Shown here: positions 53,231-61,949 of the stretch, one piece after another | How positions within the stretch are numbered: the stretch's first letter is position 1 | How the letters are laid out: the number at the start of each line of letters is the position of its first letter | NCBI RefSeq assembly: GCF_001280845.1 | Contig: NZ_LGHP01000001.1 | Location: forward strand, 2,256,435 to 2,320,434 | Direction of reading: 5' to 3' | Origin: Bacillus sp. FJAT-28004 | Lineage (GTDB): Bacteria > Bacillota > Bacilli > Paenibacillales > Paenibacillaceae | DNA: 64,000 bases | Program-made: the position numbers and the translations under genes | The notes under the pieces: generated by a model | Database searches by the model: none | What the model was told of the DNA's origin: nothing | What the model saw: the letters and a program-made list of their open reading frames with translations, nothing else

Positions 53231-53347
53231 TTAGTAGCCACAGCCGCCGCCAAAGATGCCGCAACTACAAGCTATAATCACCAGCAAAATGAATAGAACC
53301 AGGATAATACCAACATTGTGATTAGCACCACCAACAAATCCACCCAT
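53231..53347 (-). CDS. tiny one-helix protein (YjcZ/tiny-TM type)
   Basis: 38 residues: MGGFVGGANHN, the core VGIILVLFILLVIIACSCG and a Gly/Cys-rich end. GGAGGTGA lies before this ATG; a longer upstream reading runs through the promoter and is rejected. It has its own sigma-K-like promoter and terminator. Confidence 0.85.
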   Translation of the reverse strand: MGGFVGGANHNVGIILVLFILLVIIACSCGIFGGGCGY

Positions 53348-53380
53348 CAAACATTCACCTCCAATGTTTAAAGTACACTG

Positions 53381-53412
53381 TAGTTTATGTGCGGATGGTG
53401 CTGTGTGATTGG
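53381..53412 (-). promoter_or_regulatory. sigma-K-like promoter of tiny protein gene
   Basis: CATAAACTA on the minus strand fits CATAnnnTA; CCAATCA ends exactly 16 bases upstream and is preceded by ACAAACGT. Confidence 0.6.
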
Positions 53413-53477
53413 ACGTTTGTTCTGTAATGATATTTGCCCAGTAGGATGCCGTACGCTTATTAAGTATCATAATAATC

Positions 53478-53504
53478 GAGACAGCCCATAAAATGGGCTG
53501 TCTC
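53478..53504 (-). terminator. terminator of tiny protein gene
   Basis: GAGACAGCCCAT and ATGGGCTGTCTC form a perfect 12-bp stem with loop AAA behind the minus-strand gene at 53522. Confidence 0.8.
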
Positions 53505-53521
53505 CTTTGTGCTATATCGAT

Positions 53522-53602
53522 TTAGGCGCGGTCACGACAACTACAAGCGATAATGACCAACAAAATGAACAGTACCAGAATAAAACCAATATTTCCTGAC
53601 AT
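53522..53602 (-). CDS. tiny one-helix protein (YjcZ/tiny-TM type)
   Basis: 26 residues: MSGN, the core IGFILVLFILLVIIACSC and RDRA. The ATG at 53600-53602 is preferred over one two codons upstream that abuts GGGGGTGA. The smallest member of the cluster, with its own promoter and terminator. Confidence 0.82.
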   Translation of the reverse strand: MSGNIGFILVLFILLVIIACSCRDRA

Positions 53603-53634
53603 CAACATTCACCCCCTGTGTTTTGACTACAATA

Positions 53635-53666
53635 TAAACTATGTATTGATAGAGCTTAATGATTGG
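53635..53666 (-). promoter_or_regulatory. sigma-K-like promoter of tiny protein gene
   Basis: CATAGTTTA on the minus strand fits CATAnnnTA, and CCAATCA ends exactly 16 bases upstream, preceded by ACAACCAT. Fourth example of the same layout. Confidence 0.6.
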
Positions 53667-53822
53667 ATGGTTGTACTGGTATGATAGTAGCCTTATATAA
53701 AATAGAAATAGCGATTATCGTTATTATCGGTGTTTTAGATAAAAAATCGTTTAAGCAAGCAAAGACATGTACACTGCTATGACTTATATTAGTATCGAAA
53801 GTGATAACAAGGAGTGATTACG

Positions 53823-54830
53823 ATGAAAAATAAAAAAGTGATGTTTGTGAGCCCCTTGCTTGTTGAGACGGTCGAAGAGAGTTTTAATCCAACAACCTTG
53901 AATGAAAATGAAATCTTTGTTCAATTGATATATTCCCTTATTAGCCCTGGAACTGAGCTTGCAATGTTAACGGGTAAAGAAGAGTGGGCCAAGCTTCCGC
54001 TATGTCCGGGGTATGCAAGCGTGAGTAAAGTGATTGAGGCAGGTTCGGGTGTCAAAGATTTTAAGGCAGGAGATATCGTGTTTCATTACGGACAGCATTC
54101 TAAATATCAAGTTGTAAACACTGCTGATGTTTGTATTCAAGTTCCTGAACAGTTGGATTTGAAATGGGTGCCATTCACTCGAATGGCCACGGTCGCCTTC
54201 ACCTCGGTAAGAGTATCTGAGATCGAAATTGGTGATTATGTAAGTGTTACTGGTCTTGGACTAGTCGGGAATTTGGCTGCTCAGCTAGCAAGGCTTCAGG
54301 GTGCTACGGTTATTGGGGTCGATTTATCCAAAGAAAGAATTCGAACTGCCGAGGCGTGCAGCGTGGATTACACGTTTAATGGTGGAGAAGAAGATGTAAA
54401 GGAACAGATCGCTATATTAACCAATGGTGTAGGTGTTTCTACTCATATTGAGGCAACGGGTGTATCAGCCGTGGGAGTTGAAAGTCTGAAGTGGATTGCA
54501 AAGTTGGGTGAAATCATATTTTTAGGAAGTCCACGCGGAGAGTACAACACGGATGTTACTGATATTTTAAACTATTGTCATCTTTATGGCAGAGGCTGTA
54601 TTACGTTTAAGGGCGCACATGAGTGGCGTTATCCGGTTGAACCTAATGAGTTTGTTAAACATTCTTTAGTGAGAAATTCGAAAATTGTATTTGAACTTAT
54701 GAAGCAAAAAAGGCTGCAGATAGAACCATTAATCAGTCATGTGATTAAGCCAGAGCAAGCTCAAGAAGCTTACGAGGGATTGAGAACTAATAAAGATCAG
54801 TATAATGGCGTTTTGTTTGATTGGTCCTAG
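53823..54830 (+). CDS. MDR-family zinc-type dehydrogenase lacking catalytic zinc residues
   Basis: A 335-residue dehydrogenase with YSLISPGTELAML in place of the zinc-cysteine motif, as in the BchC-like/zinc-binding dehydrogenase group found in sugar loci. GLGLVGNLAAQLAR is the NAD(P) loop. ATG 53823 follows AAGGAG (53809-53814) by eight bases. An AraC regulator follows on the same strand, about 120 bases on, and probably controls it. Substrate probably a sugar or polyol derivative; not determined. Confidence 0.88.
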   Translation: MKNKKVMFVSPLLVETVEESFNPTTLNENEIFVQLIYSLISPGTELAMLTGKEEWAKLPLCPGYASVSKVIEAGSGVKDFKAGDIVFHYGQHSKYQVVNTADVCIQVPEQLDLKWVPFTRMATVAFTSVRVSEIEIGDYVSVTGLGLVGNLAAQLARLQGATVIGVDLSKERIRTAEACSVDYTFNGGEEDVKEQIAILTNGVGVSTHIEATGVSAVGVESLKWIAKLGEIIFLGSPRGEYNTDVTDILNYCHLYGRGCITFKGAHEWRYPVEPNEFVKHSLVRNSKIVFELMKQKRLQIEPLISHVIKPEQAQEAYEGLRTNKDQYNGVLFDWS

Positions 54831-54954
54831 GTGGAATTCATCATATCCTGTATTGCAAGAGCATTAATTCGTTTAGGTATGGCTAATGTGAATATACTTC
54901 ATTTATAATTGGAGGAGGATTGATAGAAGAGAAACGATTTTAGGGGTGAAATTA

Positions 54955-55833
54955 ATGAATGAGTCATGGATGAACAGCATTTCGCCTTTCGTAAGGGCAG
55001 TGAGAATGATGACAACATCATCCTTGGCCGGAGAATGGATGGATCACGATCATGTGTACACATACATCGAGCAAGGCGAAGCTGAGTTTTTCTTGAGCGG
55101 TGTCAAATATGTTGTTCAAGAAGGTGATGTGCTGTTGATGCATCCCTACATGTCTCACATTATACGATCTACCTCAGCTATTCCATTAATTCAATATATT
55201 TTTCATTTTGACCTCAATTATGACGAAAAACGAAGTTTATTGAATTTCACAACCGCCGCTAGATTCCAGAATTCTGACATCGTAGAGAGGGAAATGCAGC
55301 TAACATCCATTATCCCCATTTCCCATATACAAGTAGCGGATCGAATAGAGATGAAAAAGAAGTTTCTGCTGCTTCACAAGCAATTTCAGGAGAGAAGACC
55401 GGGGCATTTGTTAATAACCAAAGCTATCTGCTTGGAGCTGTTATACTTATTTTTTAAAAATCAAGCCGATTTTAATGAAGGTAAAATGACCAAAGGTTGG
55501 GCATTCATTGAAAGAGCCATTCAGTACATCCATGACAGCTATCAAGACCCACTTTTAAATAATGTTTCCATAAGCAAATACGTCGGTGTGTCGACAAACC
55601 ATTTGTCACACTTGTTCAAGCAGCAGCTTGGAATATCCATTCATAAATATGTAACCCATATTAGAATTGAGCAAGCAAAATGTTGGATTATGGAAGGTGA
55701 GCACACCCTGACTGAAATTTCTGAGAAAGTTGGTTTTTCCAGCATACATTTGTTTAGTCGCTCTTTCAAAACGGCTGTAGGTATAACGCCAAGTAGATTT
55801 GCTGGTGCGCAGTCAAGATTGGTTCATTTGTGA
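54955..55833 (+). CDS. AraC-family transcriptional regulator with cupin sensor
   Basis: A 292-residue regulator: N-terminal cupin (HDHVYTYIEQGEAEFFLSG, VLLMHPYMSHII), C-terminal double helix-turn-helix (ISKYVGVSTNHLSHLFKQQLG; ISEKVGFSSIHLFSRSFKTAVG). ATG 54955 is chosen because AGGGGTGA lies just before it; GTG 54946 is inside that site. Linked to the dehydrogenase gene before it. Confidence 0.9.
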   Translation: MNESWMNSISPFVRAVRMMTTSSLAGEWMDHDHVYTYIEQGEAEFFLSGVKYVVQEGDVLLMHPYMSHIIRSTSAIPLIQYIFHFDLNYDEKRSLLNFTTAARFQNSDIVEREMQLTSIIPISHIQVADRIEMKKKFLLLHKQFQERRPGHLLITKAICLELLYLFFKNQADFNEGKMTKGWAFIERAIQYIHDSYQDPLLNNVSISKYVGVSTNHLSHLFKQQLGISIHKYVTHIRIEQAKCWIMEGEHTLTEISEKVGFSSIHLFSRSFKTAVGITPSRFAGAQSRLVHL

Positions 55834-55834
55834 G

Positions 55835-55868
55835 AAAGGCCGCCAGATATCTGGCGGCCTTTTTTATT
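55835..55868. terminator. strong bidirectional terminator
   Basis: A 28-bp perfect palindrome (55835-55862) with arms AAAGGCCGCCAGAT and ATCTGGCGGCCTTT, followed by further T. It separates the AraC gene from convergent nagA. Confidence 0.9.
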
Positions 55869-55874
55869 TTATAT

Positions 55875-57023
55875 TTAGATGAATTGACCCTTAATCATTG
55901 TCCATTCCACTTTGAACTGTTCATTCAATAAAACAATATCGGCATCTAAACCTGTTTTGATTGTACCTGTCGTATGATCAATACCTAGTATTCGTGCAGG
56001 AGTAGTTGAAGCCATTTGAATTGCGTCCATCAAGGAAATACCGGTTTCAGTCGTTAAGCGAAGCGCTTCATTCATTGTAACTACACTAGAGGCTAACGTC
56101 CCATCATCAAGTCGCGCAACGCCTTCGGTTACCGTGACATGGTGGCCGCCAAATAGATAACTTCCATCTCCCAGACCCATAGCTTGTAAAGCATCAGTGA
56201 TAAGCACCATGTTATCCGGTCCTTTTAAGCGATACATCATACGAATAATAGCAGGATGGAGGTGAATGCCATCGACAATCGCTTGAATACTCACATGTTC
56301 TGCTTCAAAAGCCGCGACAACGAGACCTGGATCTCGATGATGAATCGGTCGCATGCCATTGAAACAATGTGTTACGTGGCTAGCTCCGGCATCAAAGGCT
56401 AACTTAGCCTCCTCATACGTAGCATCAGAATGTGCGACTGCAATGATCACTCCCATTTCCTTCAAATAAGAGAGGAGTTCCATTCCACCTGGTAATTCAG
56501 GGGCAATCGTGACCATTTTAATAAGTCCATCTGCTTCTTCGAAAATTTCCTTCATTTCTCCAAGATGAGGATGACGTAAATATTTTTCATTTTGCATCCC
56601 TTTACGCTTCGGATTCAGGTAAGGGCCCTCTAAATGAAGTCCAGCAATTTTGGCGCCGACTTCAAGTCCAACTACGCGTTTAACACTACGGATCATAGCT
56701 AGTAATTCATCCATTGTAGAGCTTACAGATGTAGCAAGAAACGAGGTGCAGCCCGTTGCGGCACAAGCCCGAGAAACCTCCTGAATACTCGCCTCGCTGC
56801 CATCCATCATATCGAACCCGTTAGCACCGTGAATATGCACATCGATCATGCCGGGGATTAACAATTGACCTTTCCCATCTATAACTTCATATTCCCCCTC
56901 TGGAAGAGAAGTATGATCATTTTCTATTCTCTCAATGATCCCATTTCTAATCCATACTGTGCCGGATGGCAATATGTTGTCTGGTTGCACGATTTGAACG
57001 TTACGCAATATTTTATAATTCAT
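55875..57023 (-). CDS. nagA: N-acetylglucosamine-6-phosphate deacetylase
   Basis: A 382-residue amidohydrolase that turns GlcNAc-6-P into GlcN-6-P and acetate. Metal and active-site motifs are present: DVHIHGANGFDMMD, GLHLEGPYLNP, VAHSDATYEEA, THCFNGMRPIHHRDPG and LITDALQAMG. It overlaps the DeoR gene by 11 bases and is translated after it. No nagB or transporter is nearby, so other genes elsewhere complete amino-sugar use. Confidence 0.95.
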   Translation of the reverse strand: MNYKILRNVQIVQPDNILPSGTVWIRNGIIERIENDHTSLPEGEYEVIDGKGQLLIPGMIDVHIHGANGFDMMDGSEASIQEVSRACAATGCTSFLATSVSSTMDELLAMIRSVKRVVGLEVGAKIAGLHLEGPYLNPKRKGMQNEKYLRHPHLGEMKEIFEEADGLIKMVTIAPELPGGMELLSYLKEMGVIIAVAHSDATYEEAKLAFDAGASHVTHCFNGMRPIHHRDPGLVVAAFEAEHVSIQAIVDGIHLHPAIIRMMYRLKGPDNMVLITDALQAMGLGDGSYLFGGHHVTVTEGVARLDDGTLASSVVTMNEALRLTTETGISLMDAIQMASTTPARILGIDHTTGTIKTGLDADIVLLNEQFKVEWTMIKGQFI

Positions 57024-57816
57024 CTTTGTTATCCTCCTCGAGTTGGTTATTCATCTCAGAGCGAATAATCGTTATGTTTTTCTGATCAAGTATTTCTTCT
57101 ATATCGCTGGGCACTTCTTGATCGGTAATTAAAATATCTACAAAGTCAAAATCTAAGCGATAAACCGACTTGTTTTTAAATTTCGTGAAATCAGCAACAA
57201 CGATGACCTGATCCGATCTGCGTGCCATTTCTTTTTTGATATGAGCATCCTCTTCATACGGGTAGTAAAGCCCATCTGCTTGAATCGCCGCGGCTCCAAT
57301 AAACACCTTATCAGCTCTCATTTCTCGAAGCTTGTCAATGACGGAGGGACCATACAGCAAGCGATTCTTAACATGTAAATAACCTCCGAGTACGTAGACT
57401 TGCAGATCATCTCGGCCAGATAGAATTCTTACAATGTCTATTGACTGAGTGACAGCCGTAATGTTTTTGGCGGAAATTTGTTCGGCAACAGCCTGTACCG
57501 TTGTAGATACGTCTAGTATGACCGTCTCATGATCATGAATAAGCTTTGCTGCTACCATCCCAATTTTGATTTTGCTATCCGTTTCATCAATTAATCGATC
57601 CTGATAGGAGGCAAGCTCCTTCTGTAATTGCGGTGAAGCTACACCGCCATGTGTCCGATTGACGACACCTTCTTGCACTAATTTAACAATATCCCTTCGA
57701 GCTGTATCCCTTGATACGCCGAGGTGGGTGCAAATATCCATGACACTCATCGTTTGGTGTTCTTTTAAATATTCGAGTATTTTCAATAGTCGCTGCTCTT
57801 GATAGATGATGGACAC
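57013..57816 (-). CDS. DeoR-family regulator of amino-sugar genes
   Basis: A 267-residue regulator: N-terminal DeoR helix-turn-helix (VMDICTHLGVSRDTARRDIVKLVQEGVVNRTHGG) and a phosphosugar-sensing domain (GMVAAKLIHDHETVILDVSTTVQAVAEQI). It resembles AgaR/NagR-type DeoR repressors. The GTG start overlaps the ribosome binding site AAGGAGG, an unusual arrangement, so initiation at a nearby codon is possible. A run of phased TTACTT repeats lies just upstream, a likely autoregulatory operator. Confidence 0.92.
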   Translation of the reverse strand: MSIIYQEQRLLKILEYLKEHQTMSVMDICTHLGVSRDTARRDIVKLVQEGVVNRTHGGVASPQLQKELASYQDRLIDETDSKIKIGMVAAKLIHDHETVILDVSTTVQAVAEQISAKNITAVTQSIDIVRILSGRDDLQVYVLGGYLHVKNRLLYGPSVIDKLREMRADKVFIGAAAIQADGLYYPYEEDAHIKKEMARRSDQVIVVADFTKFKNKSVYRLDFDFVDILITDQEVPSDIEEILDQKNITIIRSEMNNQLEEDNKDEL

Positions 57817-57824
57817 CTCCTTAT

Positions 57825-57883
57825 AAGTAAGTTTATCGCAATATTTAAGTAAATGAAAGTAATTTTTAAGTAATTGGAAGTAA
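57825..57883 (-). repeat. phased TTACTT repeats, probable DeoR operator
   Basis: AAGTAA (TTACTT on the coding strand) occurs five times, at 57825, 57847, 57857, 57868 and 57878. The spacings of 22, 10, 11 and 10 bases put all copies on one face of the helix. DeoR-family repressors bind such direct repeats. The remaining 350 bases up to 58235 are AT-rich with no gene I can support. Confidence 0.65.
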
Positions 57884-58234
57884 TACTCTCTAATTCGATC
57901 GCTCCTCTATGATTATGAACATTAAATACCAACACATGATTGGAAGTTTGAGTAAAAGCAAAGTCATAACTTGAACCTCATTTGGTAGCATCGAAAAAAA
58001 TATCTTATTTATACCATTTTTGGGTATTTTTATATTATAAAGGTTCCCTGAAAATCATCAATGCTTAGGTAGACTCATTAAGTTATTATACTAATATTCG
58101 AAATTAGAATTTGAGCTGGTTTTTACCAAAAATTTCATGATCAATTTATATTATTTGTGATATTATACAGGTGACAAGTAAGTGCTGAAGAAATACGAAA
58201 ATATAGTAAAAGGAGAGGGAATTGATAAATAGAT

Positions 58235-59509
58235 ATGGTAAATCAATTACTAATTCATCTTATTATCATAAGTTTTCCGATCTTTATCCAACAGTTCTTT
58301 TATGCACGAAAAAAAATAATTGATAGAATTCGATATCAAGTACTGAATGGATTTGTGTTTGGTGCAGCTTCCATTTTGTGTATGGCTTATCCTGTTTATG
58401 TCACAGGAAGCTTTCATGGAGATTTGAGAAGCATTCCTTTGATTGTTTTAATTATTTACGGTTATAAATACTATTTGCCGGGCGTTATTGCCCTTGCTGT
58501 TGCAGTCTTGTACTGCTTATATATCGGAGGGGATGACGTCGTCCTTTCTACAGCATCATTATTGCTAAGTGTTGGGCCATGTTTCTTTTTCTTAAAATCG
58601 TTGCGTAAAAATCAAGCTGCCAAACGCATGCTGATTTGTATGATCTTATCGATTAATTCAGTTATTGTTTTGATTGCATCACTTTTTTTATATCTGGAAA
58701 GTAATCCTAATTCTATTGAGATTCGTTCTCACGGTATTTTTATAATGGTTTTAGCTGCATCTTCATTTATTGGGATGGGAATTTCTACTTTATTGAAAGA
58801 ACATTTTATCGAGACTGCTTATTTGAAGCATGAGCTGGAGCGAAGTGAAAGGTTGAAGATCGTAAGCCAAATTGCCGCTTCTGTTGCCCATGAGGTTCGT
58901 AATCCTTTAACGGTTGTGAAAGGATTTCTGCAGCTATTAAAAGAATCGGTCGATGATAAAAGAAAGGATTACTTGAATATTGCTTTATCGGAATTGGATA
59001 GAGCAGAATATATTATTTCGGATTATTTGAATCTTGCTAAGCCGCAAGCGGATCAGCTTGAAATAATCGAGGTTTCTGAGTTTCTTGTACATACCTTGGA
59101 AATTATGAATTCTTATGGATTAATTCAAAACGTACAAATCCACCTAAATTGCAATCAAACGGATCTTTATGTATGGGCAAACAAGCCGAAACTGACTCAA
59201 GTGATACTAAATTTAATAAAAAATGGTGTAGAAGCGATCCCTGATAAAGGTGAAGTGACTGTCAATGCCTATTATTACAATGAAGAAATTTGTATTGAAA
59301 TTATTGATACTGGAAAAGGGATATCCAAAGAGGAATTGGAGCAGTTAGGTACCGTTTTTTTTACGACAAAAGAATCGGGGACGGGCTTAGGAATATTGGT
59401 GACTTATCGAATTGTCGAGGCGCTAAAGGGGAAAATTGCTTTTCAAAGCGAGCTCGGAATAGGGACGAAGGTATTGCTGAGATTTCCGGCTGTGGAGCCA
59501 GAGAATTAA
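58235..59509 (+). CDS. KinB-like sensor histidine kinase
   Basis: A 424-residue membrane kinase. About six hydrophobic helices of the 5TMR-LYT type (1-190) are followed by HisKA with the phosphorylated His219 in VAHEVRNPL and an ATPase domain (NLIKNGVEAI, DTGKGI, TKESGTGLGILV). The layout fits KinB-like kinases feeding the sporulation phosphorelay. No response regulator is beside it, as expected for an orphan kinase. The ribosome binding site is poor: AGGAG (58211-58215) is 19 bases away and fits better a short overlapping frame from TTG 58222. Confidence 0.9.
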   Translation: MVNQLLIHLIIISFPIFIQQFFYARKKIIDRIRYQVLNGFVFGAASILCMAYPVYVTGSFHGDLRSIPLIVLIIYGYKYYLPGVIALAVAVLYCLYIGGDDVVLSTASLLLSVGPCFFFLKSLRKNQAAKRMLICMILSINSVIVLIASLFLYLESNPNSIEIRSHGIFIMVLAASSFIGMGISTLLKEHFIETAYLKHELERSERLKIVSQIAASVAHEVRNPLTVVKGFLQLLKESVDDKRKDYLNIALSELDRAEYIISDYLNLAKPQADQLEIIEVSEFLVHTLEIMNSYGLIQNVQIHLNCNQTDLYVWANKPKLTQVILNLIKNGVEAIPDKGEVTVNAYYYNEEICIEIIDTGKGISKEELEQLGTVFFTTKESGTGLGILVTYRIVEALKGKIAFQSELGIGTKVLLRFPAVEPEN

Positions 59510-59522
59510 ATATTCCAATGAA

Positions 59523-59572
59523 CAAAGAGCCCCCATTCTCCAACATTAGAGAAGAGGGGCTCTTTGCATTAT
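59523..59572. terminator. bidirectional terminator
   Basis: CAAAGAGCCCC and GGGGCTCTTTG (59523-59533, 59556-59566), with an inner TTCTC/GAGAA stem, lie between the kinase gene and the convergent GH18 gene; it nearly touches the GH18 stop codon. Confidence 0.85.
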
Positions 59573-61488
59573 TTATTGCGCAGCATCATCGTCCACAAAT
59601 CTGAGCTTTCATAACCGAGGCGCCAAGCTGCAACGCCGGCCAGATCGTATGATTTGGCTATGTCGATACGTGCTTTCACAGTGCTTTCCGTCTCAGCCCA
59701 GAATAAATAGGTAAAGCCGTCTTTGACGTACTTATATTTCATCTGGCCAGATTTCGAATCTAGTACACCTTGAGCGTTCGTATCTGCAATAAGTTTAGGA
59801 ATTTCCTTCATGAAGATGGCGCGGTTGCTGACAAGCTTATTCGTGCTGTCAAGCTTCCACTCCCGTACGTAAAAAGGTATGCCAAGCATGAGCTTGTTAC
59901 GCGGAATGCCATAGCTCAAAAATTGCTTAACACCTTCTTCGACCCAGCTAAGACCTGCGACGGAACCAGGTATCTCGCTGCCTTTCCAATGCTCATCGTA
60001 AGCCATAATAATAATAGTATCGACTACTGCTGCTAGGGAAGTATGATCATAAGCAGTCATATGATTCCAGCTTAAGCTTCCGCGAGGCAAGTCGATCGAT
60101 ATTTGCATCCCTTTGGCGTGTACGGCTTTAGCGAGTGCAGTAACAAAGGCGGTATAGGCAGCTCGATCGGTTCCAGCAACCTCTTCAAAATCAAGATTGA
60201 CACCTGCAACACCAAGTTTTGAAAGTTTAGCAGTGAGTGCGCTAATGAAGGCTTCCTTTGCTGTGTTGTTCTTTAAAAATTCCGTCGTCATTTTTTTGTT
60301 AAATTGATTGTGAACAAGCGGCATTACTTTAATTCCTTGTTCTTTGAAGGTGTCTACGACGGCTTGATCTGACGTGTCGGTTATCGAACCGTCTGCCGCG
60401 GATAATTCGAACCAAGTAGGCGAATCAATCGATAATCCTTGTGTATTAGCAACATGGCTGATTAAAGTTGCACTTGTCGCGCTGCCATTCCAACCCATAT
60501 AGACAAGGTTTTTGGTATTACTGAAGATTTTGCGACCTTCGTTAGTTTGAACTGTACTATTGGCAAATCCCTTCGCATAGGCAATAGCGCCGGTCTTTGT
60601 ATTAAATGTTCTTAATTTCTTGTCACCTTGATAGACGGCTAAATAAGGAATGCCAGACCAATATACTTTTCCATTGAAGGTAACCTCAGCATTTGGGGTT
60701 TTCTTCGCAAGCTGTACAGCAGCATCTAAGTTAATAGAGGAGCCGACCACGGCGCCATTTTGTTTTACCAAATATGCAGGGACATTCGAGTGAACAACCT
60801 TGCTCGTTGCCGTATTCAAAACCTCACTGCCTGAAATGGCATAAGAGGCATTGATTGCATCAAGAAGGAAGGAGTAAAGCGGAAGTTCCTCGGCAGGTGC
60901 TCCATCCACAGTGATTTGATAGACAGGTGTAGCAGCGCGTTGCGCTTTAGTTTGTGCGGCTGTCAGGTTCCCCCATACCCATTTGTTCGTTGTTAGATCG
61001 ATAATGTGCGCGTTGCCCCATTTTTTGGCTTCCTGCTTAGCAGCAGCAAGCGTTAGAAAGGACCAATTGTCACGCGTGTTGTCGCCTTGATAAAGCTTGA
61101 ATTTGGAATAGGATTGATAGCTCCAGCCAATATTTTCAAGATCTCGAATATGCACGTTTGTCAGATTTTTAGCAACAGATAATGCTTGCTTGTAATTGCT
61201 AAATTCCCATTTTGGGATGGTTTGACCGTTCTGATAAACCTTGTAACGCGGGAAGTTGTCCCACACCCAAGCTCGATCCGAAATTTTCTCGACATGGCTG
61301 TAACCGAATTTCCCGGCATATGAAATGGCTTGTGTCTCCGTAGTAAACTCACGAAGCACCTGGTCATTCTGATAAACACGGAATTTCGTCATTTGATTCG
61401 TTGCTGCATCTGCAATTCCTGCCGTTGCTGTCATGATGGTTTGGCAAAAGAATAGCAATAGCAGTGCTGTACTCATTTTTCTTTTCAT
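59569..61488 (-). CDS. secreted GH18 (YaaH-like) glycosidase with N-terminal repeats
   Basis: A 639-residue exported protein: signal peptide (about 1-28), then at least three and probably five copies of a roughly 45-residue repeat (pattern VYQ-N/G-D ... F ... A-YAK ... W-W-N), then a GH18 TIM barrel (about 335-639). The family motif reads GVNLDFEEV with catalytic Glu; IIIMAYDEHW, LMLGIPFYVREW and AAWRLGYES are typical of YaaH/SleL-like spore or wall enzymes. LysM domains of YaaH are missing and the repeats take their place. Likely substrate is peptidoglycan or chitin-like glycan. Confidence 0.9.
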   Translation of the reverse strand: MKRKMSTALLLLFFCQTIMTATAGIADAATNQMTKFRVYQNDQVLREFTTETQAISYAGKFGYSHVEKISDRAWVWDNFPRYKVYQNGQTIPKWEFSNYKQALSVAKNLTNVHIRDLENIGWSYQSYSKFKLYQGDNTRDNWSFLTLAAAKQEAKKWGNAHIIDLTTNKWVWGNLTAAQTKAQRAATPVYQITVDGAPAEELPLYSFLLDAINASYAISGSEVLNTATSKVVHSNVPAYLVKQNGAVVGSSINLDAAVQLAKKTPNAEVTFNGKVYWSGIPYLAVYQGDKKLRTFNTKTGAIAYAKGFANSTVQTNEGRKIFSNTKNLVYMGWNGSATSATLISHVANTQGLSIDSPTWFELSAADGSITDTSDQAVVDTFKEQGIKVMPLVHNQFNKKMTTEFLKNNTAKEAFISALTAKLSKLGVAGVNLDFEEVAGTDRAAYTAFVTALAKAVHAKGMQISIDLPRGSLSWNHMTAYDHTSLAAVVDTIIIMAYDEHWKGSEIPGSVAGLSWVEEGVKQFLSYGIPRNKLMLGIPFYVREWKLDSTNKLVSNRAIFMKEIPKLIADTNAQGVLDSKSGQMKYKYVKDGFTYLFWAETESTVKARIDIAKSYDLAGVAAWRLGYESSDLWTMMLRNK

Positions 61489-61607
61489 AGATATGTCACA
61501 TACACTCCTCTCTAGTCTAATGTTTAGACGCAGGGAGGGCGTGGATGTTGCTGGAAATCTATTAATTTTTCTCTAGTAATTATTGGGAGGAGAAAAATAA
61601 AGCAAAA

Positions 61608-61628
61608 AAAAGCATCCGCTAGATGCTT
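61608..61628 (-). terminator. terminator of the DUF2653 operon
   Basis: AAGCATC and GATGCTT form a stem with loop TAGCG on the minus strand, followed by a long T run. It ends the gene at 61669. Confidence 0.85.
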
Positions 61629-61668
61629 ATCTGTAAGATAATGCATGCTATTGGATGCTTTATTCCTG

Positions 61669-61947
61669 TTAATCGGAAATGTCTGCCCAAAATTCTTCAT
61701 CCGCATCTAACGTAATGTTTGAGCGGAAAACGCGCCGATTATATTGTTTGAACATATATTGCTCGATAGCCTCGAGGATATTAGCTTCAATAATGTACTG
61801 GCTGCGGCCTTTCACCCAAACCTCGGCCGTATAACCATACTCTTCTTCCCATGAAAGCTGCACTTCCACATCGGTAGGGTTTACTCCCCGACGTTCGGAC
61901 ATGTGAAGGCAGATCGCGTTAATAATCTCATCCGTGTATATACGCAC
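61669..61947 (-). CDS. YxcD-like DUF2653 protein
   Basis: A 92-residue soluble acidic protein (IINAICLHMSERRGVNPTDVEVQLSWEEEYGYTAEVWV). The family is typical of bacilli and its function is unknown. It starts at GTG, two bases behind the stop of the membrane-protein gene, so the two are coupled. Confidence 0.85.
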   Translation of the reverse strand: MRIYTDEIINAICLHMSERRGVNPTDVEVQLSWEEEYGYTAEVWVKGRSQYIIEANILEAIEQYMFKQYNRRVFRSNITLDADEEFWADISD

Positions 61948-61949
61948 GA

